Shown in pieces: positions 10,323 to 19,918 of a stretch of DNA of 64,000 bases. Under the pieces are notes generated by a model, which made no database searches, had not been told where the DNA came from, and was given only the letters and a program-made list of their open reading frames with translations. Made by a program: the position numbers and the translations under genes. The DNA comes from Pleionea sediminis (lineage in GTDB: Bacteria; Pseudomonadota; Gammaproteobacteria; Enterobacterales; Kangiellaceae): contig NZ_SUNB01000001.1 in the NCBI RefSeq assembly GCF_007570825.1, positions 496,001-560,000 on the forward strand, given 5' to 3'. Position 1 is the first letter of the stretch, and every line of letters starts with the position of its first letter.

Positions 10323-11087
10323 TTATCGAACGATGCCGCGATTAGAGTTCTGAATAAAATCAACAAATAGCTGAACACAAGAAGCAGACTTTGCTTGTTC
10401 TTCAAGTTGAATCATAGCCTCATCGAGCTTCAATCCTTTACGGTATAAAGTTCTGAAGCTTTCTTTAATCGCTCGAATATCTTGAGGAGTATACCCCCGA
10501 CGCTTCAATCCTTCGGCATTGATCGCTCTCGGAACTCCATTCTGCAACATGACATAAGGAGGCACATCTTGAGTAATGTTTGAATCCATACCGGAGAAAG
10601 CATGATCACCAATTTTGCAAAACTGATGCACCCCAGTAAAACCGCCCAAGATGACCCAATTACCAACATGTACGTGACCCGCGACTGATGCATTGTTTGC
10701 AAAAATCACATTATCACCAACAATGCAATCGTGAGCGACATGAGTGTACGCCATAAACAATCCATGGCTGCCTATTTGCGTGTAACCAATATCTTGCACT
10801 GTTCCTCGGTGAATAGTGCAGCACTCTCGAAAAACGTTTTCATCACCAATGATCGTTTTCGTCGGTTCGCCTTGATATTTTTTGTCTTGATTCTCTTCAC
10901 CAATACTGGAGAATTGAAAGAACCGATTATTTTTACCAATCGTTGTATGGCCGTTGATAACCACATGAGGACCGACACGAGTACCAGAATCGATAGATAC
11001 ATGCGCACCGATCACAGAATAAGGCCCTACTTCGACATCGCCAGCCAATTCTGCTTTAGGATCGATAATTGCGGTAGGATGAATCAT
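10323..11087 (-). CDS. lpxA: UDP-N-acetylglucosamine acyltransferase (LpxA), predicted short-chain specificity
   Basis: I take the start as the ATG at 11085-11087, giving MIHPTAIID and 254 residues. It overlaps the fabZ stop as ATGA; a longer in-frame start at 11108 would add seven non-homologous residues. The protein is a left-handed beta-helix of hexapeptide repeats with a C-terminal helical domain. Catalytic His119 (THVAHDC) aligns with E. coli His125. The acyl-ruler position, Gly173 in E. coli, is Met167 here (HAFSGMDSN), as in Pseudomonas aeruginosa (Met169). That predicts use of 3-hydroxyacyl-ACP of about C10 rather than C14. It performs the first step of lipid A synthesis. Confidence 0.97.
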   Translation of the reverse strand: MIHPTAIIDPKAELAGDVEVGPYSVIGAHVSIDSGTRVGPHVVINGHTTIGKNNRFFQFSSIGEENQDKKYQGEPTKTIIGDENVFRECCTIHRGTVQDIGYTQIGSHGLFMAYTHVAHDCIVGDNVIFANNASVAGHVHVGNWVILGGFTGVHQFCKIGDHAFSGMDSNITQDVPPYVMLQNGVPRAINAEGLKRRGYTPQDIRAIKESFRTLYRKGLKLDEAMIQLEEQAKSASCVQLFVDFIQNSNRGIVR

Positions 11088-11554
11088 ACAATACTCTTTT
11101 TTGCACACATCAAGTCAGCCGAACATACAACTGTACCATCTACTGTTGCTTCAGCTTTAAATTTCCACATATCTCGCTTGCGTTTTACAACTTCCACTTT
11201 TAGCTGTACTTGATCACCTGGTTCAACAGGGCGTTTGAAGCGGGCATTATCAATACCCACAAAGTAATATAATGAATCTGCATCTGGTAATTCGCCCATT
11301 GTTTTAAAAGCTAATATACCTGTAGCCTGAGCCAAAGCTTCTAAGATTAGGACCCCAGGCATAACCGGCCGGTGAGGAAAATGACCAGTAAAACAGGGCT
11401 CATTCACTGTAATGTTTTTAATGGCATGAAGCGACTCACCCAGTTTAAAATCGATAACTCGATCGATTAATAAAAATGGATAACGATGAGGTAAGTGCTT
11501 CATTACCTCGTTAATATCCATTACTGAAATTTCGTCTTTCTCATTACTCATCAT
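11084..11554 (-). CDS. fabZ: 3-hydroxyacyl-[acyl-carrier-protein] dehydratase FabZ
   Basis: Hot-dog fold dehydratase. [13 protein letters not shown] is near the N-terminus; the active-site His is in [11 protein letters not shown] and the catalytic Glu in [11 protein letters not shown]. Two adjacent ATGs (11554 and 11551) are plausible starts, giving 156 or 155 residues; an upstream GTG at 11563 is less likely. The 5' end overlaps the lpxD stop and the 3' end overlaps lpxA by ATGA, so all three are translationally coupled. It dehydrates 3-hydroxyacyl-ACP in fatty acid synthesis and competes with LpxA and LpxD for the same substrate pool. Confidence 0.97.
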   Translation of the reverse strand: MMSNEKDEISVMDINEVMKHLPHRYPFLLIDRVIDFKLGESLHAIKNITVNEPCFTGHFPHRPVMPGVLILEALAQATGILAFKTMGELPDADSLYYFVGIDNARFKRPVEPGDQVQLKVEVVKRKRDMWKFKAEATVDGTVVCSADLMCAKKSIV

Positions 11555-12590
11555 CTTTCTCACTTTCGAGTTCGGCTAAACGCTTCTCAAGCCGTTTCAT
11601 TGTTCTTGCTATTTCATCCAATTGCCGCAAGCGAGTTACGTTACGTTTCCACTCCCGATTTGGCATCAATGGAGTACCCGAGGAATACGCTCCTTTCTCA
11701 AGCGACTTACTCACTTGAGAACCTGCAGTTACATGAACACCATCCGCTAATTCTATATGTCCCAAAACAGAGACTCTTCCGCTGATAGTGCAGTATTTTC
11801 CAACTTTTGAGCTTCCAGCGACTCCTGAATACGCCGCCATAGCACTATGGTCACCAAACTCTGCATTGTGAGCCAAGTGACACATATTATCTAATTTTAC
11901 ACCATCTCCGATGATCGTATCGTTAATTGCACCACGATCGATAGTACAATTAGCTCCACATTCAAAATCATCTCCGATTACTACATTACCCAGCTGCGGT
12001 ATTTTAATCCAAACACCAGCCTCATTAGCAAAGCCAAATCCATCTGATCCGATGACTGTACCGCCATGAATAATGGCCCGCTTTCCGATGACCACGCCAT
12101 GATAAAGGCTGACATTCGCGAATAAACGAGAGTCATCACCAATCGAAGAATCCTGACCAATAACGCACCCGCTAGCAATCTGAACATTTCTTCCTATTGT
12201 TACGTTGGACTCAATAACTGCATTAGCCCCGACAGAAGCTGTAGGATCAACATCGGCAGTAGAATCAATAACAGCAGAAGGATGAATTCCGGGAGTTTGT
12301 GATGGAGTTGTATCCAGTAGTTGGGCTACTTTTGCGAATCCTAGATATGGATTATCCATAACCAAAGCATTCACCGGACAGCTGTCTGCGAGCTCTTGCA
12401 ACAGAATAACTGCCGATGCTTTTGTCGATTTAAGATACGACTGATACTTAGGATTGCTCAAAAAAGCTATTTCGCCCTCAGATGCATCTTGGATGGTGTT
12501 TATAGCAAAAACGCGGCAAGCCGCGTTTCCACTAACTGTTGCTCCAATAGATTGAGCAATTTCTTCCAGGGTATATCCTTTATCGGACAT
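11544..12590 (-). CDS. lpxD: UDP-3-O-acylglucosamine N-acyltransferase
   Basis: 348 residues, typical LpxD length. The N-terminal uridine-binding domain covers about residues 1-100. A left-handed beta-helix of hexapeptide repeats follows (for example [19 protein letters not shown]), with the active-site region [20 protein letters not shown] holding the catalytic His of the family. A C-terminal coiled helix ([18 protein letters not shown]) closes the trimer. It N-acylates UDP-3-O-acyl-glucosamine, the third step of lipid A synthesis. It lies 13 bp after skp and overlaps fabZ. A terminator-like hairpin lies inside its first 30 codons. Confidence 0.97.
   Translation of the reverse strand: MSDKGYTLEEIAQSIGATVSGNAACRVFAINTIQDASEGEIAFLSNPKYQSYLKSTKASAVILLQELADSCPVNALVMDNPYLGFAKVAQLLDTTPSQTPGIHPSAVIDSTADVDPTASVGANAVIESNVTIGRNVQIASGCVIGQDSSIGDDSRLFANVSLYHGVVIGKRAIIHGGTVIGSDGFGFANEAGVWIKIPQLGNVVIGDDFECGANCTIDRGAINDTIIGDGVKLDNMCHLAHNAEFGDHSAMAAYSGVAGSSKVGKYCTISGRVSVLGHIELADGVHVTAGSQVSKSLEKGAYSSGTPLMPNREWKRNVTRLRQLDEIARTMKRLEKRLAELESEKDDE
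12504..12528 (-). other. Terminator-like hairpin inside the 5' coding region of lpxD
   Basis: In the lpxD transcript direction the 9-bp self-complementary sequence AAACGCGGC / GCCGCGTTT (12528 to 12509) folds as a GC-rich stem closed by a CUUG tetraloop. A run of five T ends the structure. It covers about codons 21-27. Coding constraint is an alternative explanation. Confidence 0.35.
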
Positions 12591-12603
12591 ATAACCCCTC
12601 CAA

Positions 12604-13107
12604 CTAATTACTTGAATTAAGCTTAGCTAGAATTTTATCAGAAATATCGAGAGCTGGATCAGCAAATAATAATGCTTCGGCATTGATAACCATTTTGTAG
12701 CCGTTTGCTTTAGCGTATTCATCGATCTCTTTGCGGATACGCTTAAGTAAAGCAATTTGTTGACCTTGACCGAATCGTTGCATGTCTTCTTGTAATGCTT
12801 TTTGCTTAAGCTTCAACTGAGTCTCAAGCTCCTGCATCTTACGAGAAAGATCAATCTTTTCTTGCTGGCTCATGGTAGCGCCATCTTTTTGAGCTTTCTC
12901 TTGAAGTTTTCGATAGTCACTATCGATAGTTTTTAGCTCTTCTTGTTGCTCTTTGAATTCAGCTTGCATTTTTTCACGAATCGCAACTGCCTGAGGTGAA
13001 TTCTGCGCAATATATTGGCCGTTTACGTATCCAATTTTATCGCCTTCAGCTTGAGCTGTTGCCATCATTGCGATAATTGATACAAAAATAATCACTATAT
13101 GTTTCAA
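12604..13107 (-). CDS. skp: Periplasmic chaperone Skp/OmpH
   Basis: 167 residues: a signal peptide (residues 1-20, ...MMATAQA) followed by a short beta core sequence (KIGYVNGQYIAQNSPQA), long charged helices (about residues 45-120) and a return strand (GYKMVINAEALLFADP). This is the jellyfish-shaped Skp family layout. It binds unfolded outer-membrane proteins in the periplasm and delivers them to the Bam complex. It is encoded directly after bamA and before lpxD, the standard context. Confidence 0.94.
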   Translation of the reverse strand: MKHIVIIFVSIIAMMATAQAEGDKIGYVNGQYIAQNSPQAVAIREKMQAEFKEQQEELKTIDSDYRKLQEKAQKDGATMSQQEKIDLSRKMQELETQLKLKQKALQEDMQRFGQGQQIALLKRIRKEIDEYAKANGYKMVINAEALLFADPALDISDKILAKLNSSN

Positions 13108-13163
13108 AGTACTTCCCCTTATCTTGCGTCTTAGTATGTTAATTCAGTTATTAGTTTTAAACC

Positions 13164-15653
13164 TTAAAAAGTCCGTCCAATATTAAACTGCAAAGTTTCA
13201 AACTCGTCGAAACGCTGCTCTCGAATTGGCCGTCCTAAACTGATAGAAATAGGTCCCATTGGTGATAACCATTGTACCGCAAAGCCTGCCGACACACGAT
13301 ACGTTTCTGGGTCACCGTAATCTGGCATAGTTCCGATTGCTCCGTTTGGTAAAGAGACTTGAAGTTGAGAGTAATCTTCTGGATCAAACTTGGTGTTCCA
13401 AACATTACCAACATCAACAAAAAATGACGTTCTTACAGAACGGTTATTTTCTGCAAACGGAGTTGGAAAAATCAATTCCAGTGTGCCTGTAACTTTAGCA
13501 TTACCACCGGTTGAGAAACGATTCAACGTTATCGAATCAAACTCGCGAGGCAATATAATACTTATCGGAGAACCATCTGGTCCTGTCACAGTTTGAGTCG
13601 TTGGTGTTCGAATAATTTCTCGTGGGCCCACTGTATTATTTTCGAACCCTCGTAAAGAGTCTGAAGAGCCACCATAAAAATTTTCAAAGTAAGGTAAATC
13701 TTCACTGACTCCATCTCCGTAACCGTCGCCATAAGACATTAGGAATCCGGTTTTCAAAGACCAGCCTCGAGCAAAAGCCCAGTAATTTGAAAAGTTATAA
13801 CTCAGTTTATAATACTCTAGATCACTTCCAGGTACAGAAGCTTCCAATGAGATTTGATTCATAGACCCACTGTCAGGAAAAATTCCGCGATTCAAGGTAT
13901 TTCTTAACCAACCGGTTTGAACTTCCATTAATTCAAAATCAAGCGATGAATCAGCAAAAGGATCCAGACCAAATCCAGAGAACAAATCCATGATTGATTC
14001 TGATCGAGCACCTTGAGACGAACGTGCGAAAGAATTTAACTGGTTCTTTAAGAAGGTACCGCCGAAGCTAAATCGTGAAACTTCACTAAGAGGGACGCCC
14101 CATGTAGCTCCTAAACCCAAAGATTCTTGTGATGATCGATTTATATTTAGTTCAGAGTAATCTGTCTCTCGGTAAAATAAGTTATAACCAAGACTAACAC
14201 CGTCGATCGTAAAGTAAGGATCGGTGTAACTGAAGTTATAGTTTTTTATCGCTTTTGAATTATTTAATGAGAAAGCAACTCGATTACCACTTCCCAAAAA
14301 GTTTTCATGACTTATGCTGGCTTGCAAAGAAAGCCCATAAAAACTTCCATATCCCAAACCTCCTGAGATAGTACCAGCCGAACGTTCTTTAATTTTAAAC
14401 TCAACATCAACTTGATCGTCAGTCCCTTCAACTTTTGGTGTTTCAACAGAAGCTTCTTCAATAAACGGCAAACGTTCTAATCGAGTTTTGGAACGCTCAA
14501 CTAACTGGGTCGATAATGCCTCTTTTTCCATCAAACGAATTTCACGTCTAAGTACGTGATCGTTGGTAGCTTCGTTACCAGAGAAGGTAATTCGTCGAAC
14601 ATAAGTTTTCTGCTTGGGATCAACAAAAATCGTCATGCTGACTTCTCGATTGTCTTGATCAATTTCTGGCACGCTGACGACATTTGCAAAAGCATAACCC
14701 TTATAGCCAAGCCATTCTGCTATACGTTCTTCTGCAAAACTAATCGCAGCACCACTATAGGTGTCGCCTTTACGTAGCGGGACAAGTCTTCTTAGTTGTT
14801 CTTCGGTATAAATTAACTCGCCAGAAAACTTAACTTCTTTAACCGTAAACTTTTCACCTTCATCGACATTTAAGGTGATGAACATATTTTTTCGGTCGGG
14901 AGAAATGGAAACCTGAGTCGAGACAATTTGAAACTTTAAGTATCCGCGGTCGAGATAATAATTTCTTAATTTTTCCATATCACCTGAGAGCTTTTCTCGA
15001 GCGTACTGATCATCGCTAGTGAAAAAAGAAAAGACACCGCCTGTTGATAACTCAAATTGCTCCAATAATTCTTCGTCATCAAAAACTCGATTACCTACGA
15101 TATTAATTTCTTGAATGGTTGCTGGCTCACCTTCATCAATTTCAAGCCGAACTTGAACACGATTTCGAGACATATTTACCGCTCGAGTTTTAACTTCGAC
15201 ACCGTATTTACCGTGTGAAAAATATTGGTTTTGAATTTCTGATGCTATCGCCTCAAGAGCAGCTGCTTGGTAAACTTCGCCCTTAGCGAATCCAGCACCA
15301 CGCATCCCGTTGAGTAAATCTTCAGTCTTTAATTGCTTATTACCGTCAATAACAATGTCAGAAATAATTGGACGCTCTTCAACCTCAATTATTAATGCAT
15401 TATCTTCTCTGAGAACTTGAATATATTGAAATGATCCCGAGTCATTGAGTGCACGAATAACGTTAGGCAGTCTTGCCTCGTCGAGCGTTTCACCAACTTG
15501 AATAGGTAAGTAAGTAAAGAAGGTTCCTAACTCTATACGCTGTAAGCCACGAACTTTAATATCTTCTACTTTAAACGCTTTAAATTCGGCATTTGCCCCT
15601 AAGCTCGCCAGTAATAACACCGAACCTACAAATTTTTGTTTTATTGTCATCAA
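13164..15653 (-). CDS. bamA: Outer-membrane assembly factor BamA
   Basis: 829 residues. A signal peptide (about 1-23) precedes five POTRA domains (about 25-430: FKAFKVEDIKVRGLQRI starts POTRA1, RRITFSGNEATNDHVLRREI starts POTRA5). A 16-stranded Omp85 barrel ends in ...LQFNIGRTF with the terminal Phe typical of outer-membrane barrels. The conserved RGF motif of loop 6 is present (SLRGFENNTVG). It inserts beta-barrel proteins into the outer membrane. It sits between rseP and skp, 18 bp after rseP. Confidence 0.98.
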   Translation of the reverse strand: MMTIKQKFVGSVLLLASLGANAEFKAFKVEDIKVRGLQRIELGTFFTYLPIQVGETLDEARLPNVIRALNDSGSFQYIQVLREDNALIIEVEERPIISDIVIDGNKQLKTEDLLNGMRGAGFAKGEVYQAAALEAIASEIQNQYFSHGKYGVEVKTRAVNMSRNRVQVRLEIDEGEPATIQEINIVGNRVFDDEELLEQFELSTGGVFSFFTSDDQYAREKLSGDMEKLRNYYLDRGYLKFQIVSTQVSISPDRKNMFITLNVDEGEKFTVKEVKFSGELIYTEEQLRRLVPLRKGDTYSGAAISFAEERIAEWLGYKGYAFANVVSVPEIDQDNREVSMTIFVDPKQKTYVRRITFSGNEATNDHVLRREIRLMEKEALSTQLVERSKTRLERLPFIEEASVETPKVEGTDDQVDVEFKIKERSAGTISGGLGYGSFYGLSLQASISHENFLGSGNRVAFSLNNSKAIKNYNFSYTDPYFTIDGVSLGYNLFYRETDYSELNINRSSQESLGLGATWGVPLSEVSRFSFGGTFLKNQLNSFARSSQGARSESIMDLFSGFGLDPFADSSLDFELMEVQTGWLRNTLNRGIFPDSGSMNQISLEASVPGSDLEYYKLSYNFSNYWAFARGWSLKTGFLMSYGDGYGDGVSEDLPYFENFYGGSSDSLRGFENNTVGPREIIRTPTTQTVTGPDGSPISIILPREFDSITLNRFSTGGNAKVTGTLELIFPTPFAENNRSVRTSFFVDVGNVWNTKFDPEDYSQLQVSLPNGAIGTMPDYGDPETYRVSAGFAVQWLSPMGPISISLGRPIREQRFDEFETLQFNIGRTF

Positions 15654-15671
15654 GACTTTCGAACTCCAAAA

Positions 15672-17000
15672 CTACAAACGAGCGATATCGTTGAAAATTG
15701 CAATCGCCATCAACCCCAAAACCATAACAAGCCCAATACTGCGGCCAAAATCCAGAGCGCGATCGGACAAAGGCTTACCTTTTAAACGCTCAATGGTATT
15801 GAACAATAAATGCCCACCATCCAACATCGGAACTGGTAAGAGATTAATAAGACCAAGATTTACGCTGATCATTCCCAAAAAGCTGAGGAAATATACCAGT
15901 CCTCCTCGCACAGAGCTACCCGCACCTTCAGCAATCGAAATTGGGCCACCCAATGACTTGGTAGAAACTTCCCCTAAAATCAACTTCTTAAGCATGGTAA
16001 CGGTTAAAGAAATTACTTCCCAAGTTTCATCCATCGCAAGCTGAAATGCTTCAAAAACTCCAGCCTTATGGACTTCAACCGGCAAGTTTGCTGCCCATAT
16101 GCCTAATAAATAACCTGAGTCAGTGGATATAGGCGTCACAGAAAAATTTAAAATGTTACTATCACGCATGACTGAAACTTGAATTGGGTCAGCAGAATCC
16201 AGCTTTTGCATAAACTCCGCGAGCTCATCAAACAAGTTTATTTTTTCGCCATTGAGAGCAACAATTTTATCGCCAGCTTTTAGTCCAGCTTCTTTCGCAG
16301 GACTCTTTTCTGAAAATTGACCAATAATTGCATCTCGATCGAATTTAGGAATTATGCCTAAACTCCCTAAAACATCAGGTCGCCGATCGTCGACTTGCCA
16401 ACTGTCAATATTTAAAGTGTGAGTTGTGAACACTCCTGTTTCTGTCGACTGAGTTTCAACAACTATTTGGCCTTGCTCTCCCAGACGTTCAACCAGTGCC
16501 CAAGTTACGCCTTTCCAACCTGAAACGTCCTCACCATCAATTTTTACGATTTCATGATTGGCTTGCAGGCCTGCTTTTTCCGCGATGGAATCTTTCGTTG
16601 GTGAGCTAAGAATGGGTTTGGGTTCTAATATCCCCAACATGAACATCAGCCAAAAAACCACAAGTGCCAACACAAAATTAGCGAAGGGCCCTGCGGCGAC
16701 TATAATGTTTCTTTTCCAAATAGGTTGCTGGTTAAACGCTTTCGACTTTTCTTCTTCAGCAACGTCACCTTCATATTCGTCGAGCATTTTGACGTAACCG
16801 CCCAAAGGTATGGCAGCGACAACAAACTCTACACCATTTTTAGCGACTCGCTTCCAGATCGGGCTACCAAAGCCTACGGAAAAGCGTAAAACCTTCACTC
16901 CCAATTTTCGTGCGGCGTAATAATGGCCCCACTCATGGAACGTAACCAAGACACCCAAAGTCACGATGAGAGAGATTGTGTAAAGAAAAAAGTCTGACAT
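15672..17000 (-). CDS. rseP: Site-2 intramembrane zinc protease RseP
   Basis: 442 residues. The first membrane segment contains the zinc motif HEWGH at residues 22-26, the same positions as in E. coli. Two PDZ domains lie in the periplasmic loop (about 125-300; GLKAGDKIVALNGEKI marks the second). The third conserved block NLLPVPMLDGGHLLF supplies the Asp ligand. It cleaves membrane-spanning anti-sigma factor RseA-type substrates and signal-peptide remnants. It lies 5 bp after dxr and upstream of bamA, linking envelope stress signalling with barrel assembly. Confidence 0.97.
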   Translation of the reverse strand: MSDFFLYTISLIVTLGVLVTFHEWGHYYAARKLGVKVLRFSVGFGSPIWKRVAKNGVEFVVAAIPLGGYVKMLDEYEGDVAEEEKSKAFNQQPIWKRNIIVAAGPFANFVLALVVFWLMFMLGILEPKPILSSPTKDSIAEKAGLQANHEIVKIDGEDVSGWKGVTWALVERLGEQGQIVVETQSTETGVFTTHTLNIDSWQVDDRRPDVLGSLGIIPKFDRDAIIGQFSEKSPAKEAGLKAGDKIVALNGEKINLFDELAEFMQKLDSADPIQVSVMRDSNILNFSVTPISTDSGYLLGIWAANLPVEVHKAGVFEAFQLAMDETWEVISLTVTMLKKLILGEVSTKSLGGPISIAEGAGSSVRGGLVYFLSFLGMISVNLGLINLLPVPMLDGGHLLFNTIERLKGKPLSDRALDFGRSIGLVMVLGLMAIAIFNDIARL

Positions 17001-17005
17001 TAAAT

Positions 17006-18193
17006 CTAACCTAACCCACTTATAGAAACGATATTTGCTGCAAGCTCGCGCGCTTTCAGGTCTTGTTCGAGTAACTCATCGACGCTAGCACAATGTTGTC
17101 GCCCAATTCGCGACATTACTTGTTCATTTATTCGACAAATATCAGTAAACCGACAATCACCTGCGAGAAAAGACGCAACCGCTATTTCATTTGCAGCATT
17201 CAATACGGCAGGCATACTACCACCCTCATCAAAAGCCTCAAAGGCCAACTTTAAACACGGGTAGCGTGTAGCATCAGGTTTTTCAAAGCCTAATTGAGTG
17301 ACCACACTGAAATCTAATGGTTCCACGCCAGCATCAATTCGCTCCGGCCAAGACAAGCCATAAGCAATGGGCGTTCTCATATCTGGTTGACCCATTTGAG
17401 CAATAACAGAGCCATCACTGTAACTCACCATTGAGTGAATAATACTTTGTGGATGCAACACAACTTCGAGCTGATCAGTACTGATTTGAAATAAATGACA
17501 GGCTTCAATCACCTCAAACCCTTTGTTCATCATCGTTGCCGAATCAACGGATATTTTCTTCCCCATATCCCAGTTAGGATGTGCGCAGGCTTGCTCTGGC
17601 GTAACAGAGTCAAATTCGTTTAATGGCAATTCCCGAAATGGACCACCCGACCCGGTGAGTAATATTTTATGAACACCTGAGGATTCAAAGCCTCGCTCGG
17701 AATAATTATGAGGCAAACATTGAAATATCGCATTATGTTCAGAATCGATGGGCAATAATTGTGCACCGTTATGCTTTACCGCGTTCATAAATAAATCGCC
17801 TGCCACAACAAGCGCTTCTTTATTGGCTAGCAATATTTTCTTTCCGGCAAGGGCTGCCGAAAGTGTCGGAATTAATCCCGCGGCACCTACGATAGCTGCC
17901 ATCACGGTATCAACATTTTCGTGCGACGCTATTAATTTTAAAGCATCTTCACCAAATAGCACTTCAGTTTTTGATGAAACAGAAGAAACACGTTGCACGA
18001 TTTCAGATGGATTGTCTGTTTTAACAAGAACAGCAAAAGCCGGCTTTATTAATTCAATTTGTTCGATTAATTTTTCTGCATTCGTATGTGCAGAAAGAGC
18101 AAATACTTGGTATTTATCAGGATGACGAATAATAACATCTAGTGTATTTACGCCTATTGAACCGGTTGATCCCAGCACAGTTACCTGCTGCAT
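17006..18193 (-). CDS. dxr: 1-deoxy-D-xylulose-5-phosphate reductoisomerase
   Basis: I place the start at the ATG 18191-18193, which overlaps the cdsA stop as TAATG and aligns with MKQLTILGSTGSIG of E. coli; this gives 395 residues. An upstream in-frame ATG at 18202 is possible. Visible motifs: the NADPH-binding GSTGSIG at the N-terminus, GSGGPFRELP, and the metal/substrate block PNWDMGKKISVDSATMMNKG with conserved Asp and Glu residues. It converts DXP to MEP, the committed step of the non-mevalonate isoprenoid route, supplying precursor for UppS encoded two genes upstream. Confidence 0.97.
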   Translation of the reverse strand: MQQVTVLGSTGSIGVNTLDVIIRHPDKYQVFALSAHTNAEKLIEQIELIKPAFAVLVKTDNPSEIVQRVSSVSSKTEVLFGEDALKLIASHENVDTVMAAIVGAAGLIPTLSAALAGKKILLANKEALVVAGDLFMNAVKHNGAQLLPIDSEHNAIFQCLPHNYSERGFESSGVHKILLTGSGGPFRELPLNEFDSVTPEQACAHPNWDMGKKISVDSATMMNKGFEVIEACHLFQISTDQLEVVLHPQSIIHSMVSYSDGSVIAQMGQPDMRTPIAYGLSWPERIDAGVEPLDFSVVTQLGFEKPDATRYPCLKLAFEAFDEGGSMPAVLNAANEIAVASFLAGDCRFTDICRINEQVMSRIGRQHCASVDELLEQDLKARELAANIVSISGLG

Positions 18194-19071
18194 TAAATCC
18201 ATCCCTGAAAACTAAAGATTAATAAAAAGAACGGAGCAACCGCAAGAGAACTGTCCAGTCGATCAAGTATTCCACCATGCCCGGGTAACAAATGACTGGT
18301 ATCTTTTAAATTTTCTTGACGCTTTAATAAACTAACAAACAAATCACCAAATACTGAAATTACCGTTATAAAAATAACTGAACCTGCAAATATAAAATAG
18401 TCGTTAATTTTAAAATTAAGTAGATAACTTCCTACAAACGCAACTACCAAACTCAATCCCAAACCACCCAAAAACCCTTCCCAAGTTTTTCCGGGACTCA
18501 CGCTCGGTGCCAATTTATGTTTACCAAAAAGCTTACCGAATATATAACCGCCAACATCAGCTCCCCAAATAAGTGTTAGCATGTACAGCACTAGGTATCC
18601 CCCAAAATAGGGATCTTGACTGATCTGAATGTTCCTCACAGATATTGCTGAAACCCAAAAGCCAACAATTAAAATAGCGCCAATTGCTAAGCGGAACCAG
18701 GGGCCATGAGTCCAAAAAGATTTGTTATATTTCGACACCAAAATCATGATTATGGCTAGAACCCATGCCATCAGAGTGAGCCAATAAGATATAAGAGTTG
18801 ACGTCCAGTGCCATTCAACGAACCAAGTAGATGGCCATAACTGTAAGTTCTGATTAAAATACCAAACCACTAATGCCAAAAAAGATACAAACAAAGCAAA
18901 AAAAGATTTGCTAGCTCCCGACTGAACACCAGCAAGCCTTGCCCATTCCCATCCCATCAAATAATTAATGGCTAACAACGCCAACGCAAACCCTTTAAGA
19001 TTCAAACCAAAGAGCACGACTCCCACCACGGGTAGAAGTAAAACACCTGTAATTATTCGCTGTTTCAGCAT
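18193..19071 (-). CDS. cdsA: Phosphatidate cytidylyltransferase (CDP-diglyceride synthase)
   Basis: 292 residues, about eight membrane segments. The C-terminal CDS family signature is clear: GDLFVSLLKRQENLKDTSHLLPGHGGILDRLDS, written here as two parts (GDLFVSLLKRQENLKDTS at about 236-254, then LPGHGGILDRLDS). SPGKTWEGFLGGL is the conserved cytosolic motif. It makes CDP-diacylglycerol for phospholipid synthesis in the inner membrane. It starts 15 bp after uppS and its stop overlaps dxr by one base. Confidence 0.96.
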   Translation of the reverse strand: MLKQRIITGVLLLPVVGVVLFGLNLKGFALALLAINYLMGWEWARLAGVQSGASKSFFALFVSFLALVVWYFNQNLQLWPSTWFVEWHWTSTLISYWLTLMAWVLAIIMILVSKYNKSFWTHGPWFRLAIGAILIVGFWVSAISVRNIQISQDPYFGGYLVLYMLTLIWGADVGGYIFGKLFGKHKLAPSVSPGKTWEGFLGGLGLSLVVAFVGSYLLNFKINDYFIFAGSVIFITVISVFGDLFVSLLKRQENLKDTSHLLPGHGGILDRLDSSLAVAPFFLLIFSFQGWI

Positions 19072-19086
19072 AATGATATTTATTCT

Positions 19087-19866
19087 CTAATTATTATTTA
19101 TCGCAGATATATCGGCTTCGACTTGCTCACCCGTTTTTCCGAAACGTCGTTGTCTTTGACCAAATTCAGACACAGCTTCTTTCAGGGCTTCAGAATCGAA
19201 GTCTGGCCACAATAAAGGAGAAAAATAAAGTTCTGAATAAGCGCACTGCCACAATAAAAAATTGCTAATTCGCTGCTCGCCACCTGTGCGAATCAAAAGA
19301 TCAGGATGGGGAATATCGGCACCTGTGAGTTTAGCTTCAATATCAGAGCTCGTTAACTCAACCATACCATTTCCGTTCTGGAAAGACTCATTAGCAGCTT
19401 TACTCGCGGCCTGAAGAATATCCCATTGACCTCCGTAATTTGCAGCGATTTGCAAAACAATTCCATCATTGCTGGAAGTCAACTTTTCAGCTTCAAATAT
19501 CGCCTTTTGTAACTTCTTATCAAAACGACTTACGTCACCAATCACACGTAACTGAACATTATTTTTATGGAGAGATTTACTTTCTTTAGTCAAACCAGTA
19601 ACAAACAAATTCATTAAAAAGCCGACTTCGTCTTGAGGACGATTCCAGTTTTCGCTACTAAAAGCAAATAGAGTTAAAGCTTCTATCCCAAGCGCACCGC
19701 AAGTTTGCACCATCTCTCGGGCCCGCTCCATGCCTTCTTTATGACCTTGTACTCTTTTCTTACCGCGAGTTTTAGCCCAACGGCCATTGCCGTCCATAAT
19801 GATAGCTATGTGACGTGGTTTTGTTTGCAAAATTATTATTTCTTTTTCTGACATTAATAAATACAC
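19087..19866 (-). CDS. uppS: Undecaprenyl-diphosphate synthase (cis-prenyltransferase)
   Basis: 259 residues. IIMDGNGRWAK contains the catalytic Asp and phosphate-binding residues; FAFSSENWNRP and the C-terminal LIRTGGEQRISNFLLWQ are the other family blocks. It makes the C55 lipid carrier for peptidoglycan and O-antigen. The start is uncertain: 19866 or the ATG four codons later (19854); neither has a clear Shine-Dalgarno sequence. A GC-rich hairpin lies between frr and this gene and may affect expression. Confidence 0.96.
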   Translation of the reverse strand: MYLLMSEKEIIILQTKPRHIAIIMDGNGRWAKTRGKKRVQGHKEGMERAREMVQTCGALGIEALTLFAFSSENWNRPQDEVGFLMNLFVTGLTKESKSLHKNNVQLRVIGDVSRFDKKLQKAIFEAEKLTSSNDGIVLQIAANYGGQWDILQAASKAANESFQNGNGMVELTSSDIEAKLTGADIPHPDLLIRTGGEQRISNFLLWQCAYSELYFSPLLWPDFDSEALKEAVSEFGQRQRRFGKTGEQVEADISAINNN

Positions 19867-19868
19867 AA

Positions 19869-19893
19869 ACGCCGCGTTTTATCTACGCGGCGT
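19869..19893 (-). other. GC-rich hairpin between frr and uppS
   Basis: Perfect 9-bp stem ACGCCGCGT / ACGCGGCGT with a 7-nt loop. In the transcript direction it is followed by TTGTGTATTT, only moderately T-rich, and it ends just before the first possible uppS start. It may be an attenuator, an RNA-processing site or a structure affecting uppS translation. Confidence 0.45.
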
Positions 19894-19918
19894 GCATCAT
19901 CCAAAAAGACTAATGGAA

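Noticed and set aside
11088-11108. Seven extra N-terminal residues for LpxA
   Set aside because: The ATG at 11087 overlaps the fabZ stop and matches the family start exactly; the extension has no homology.
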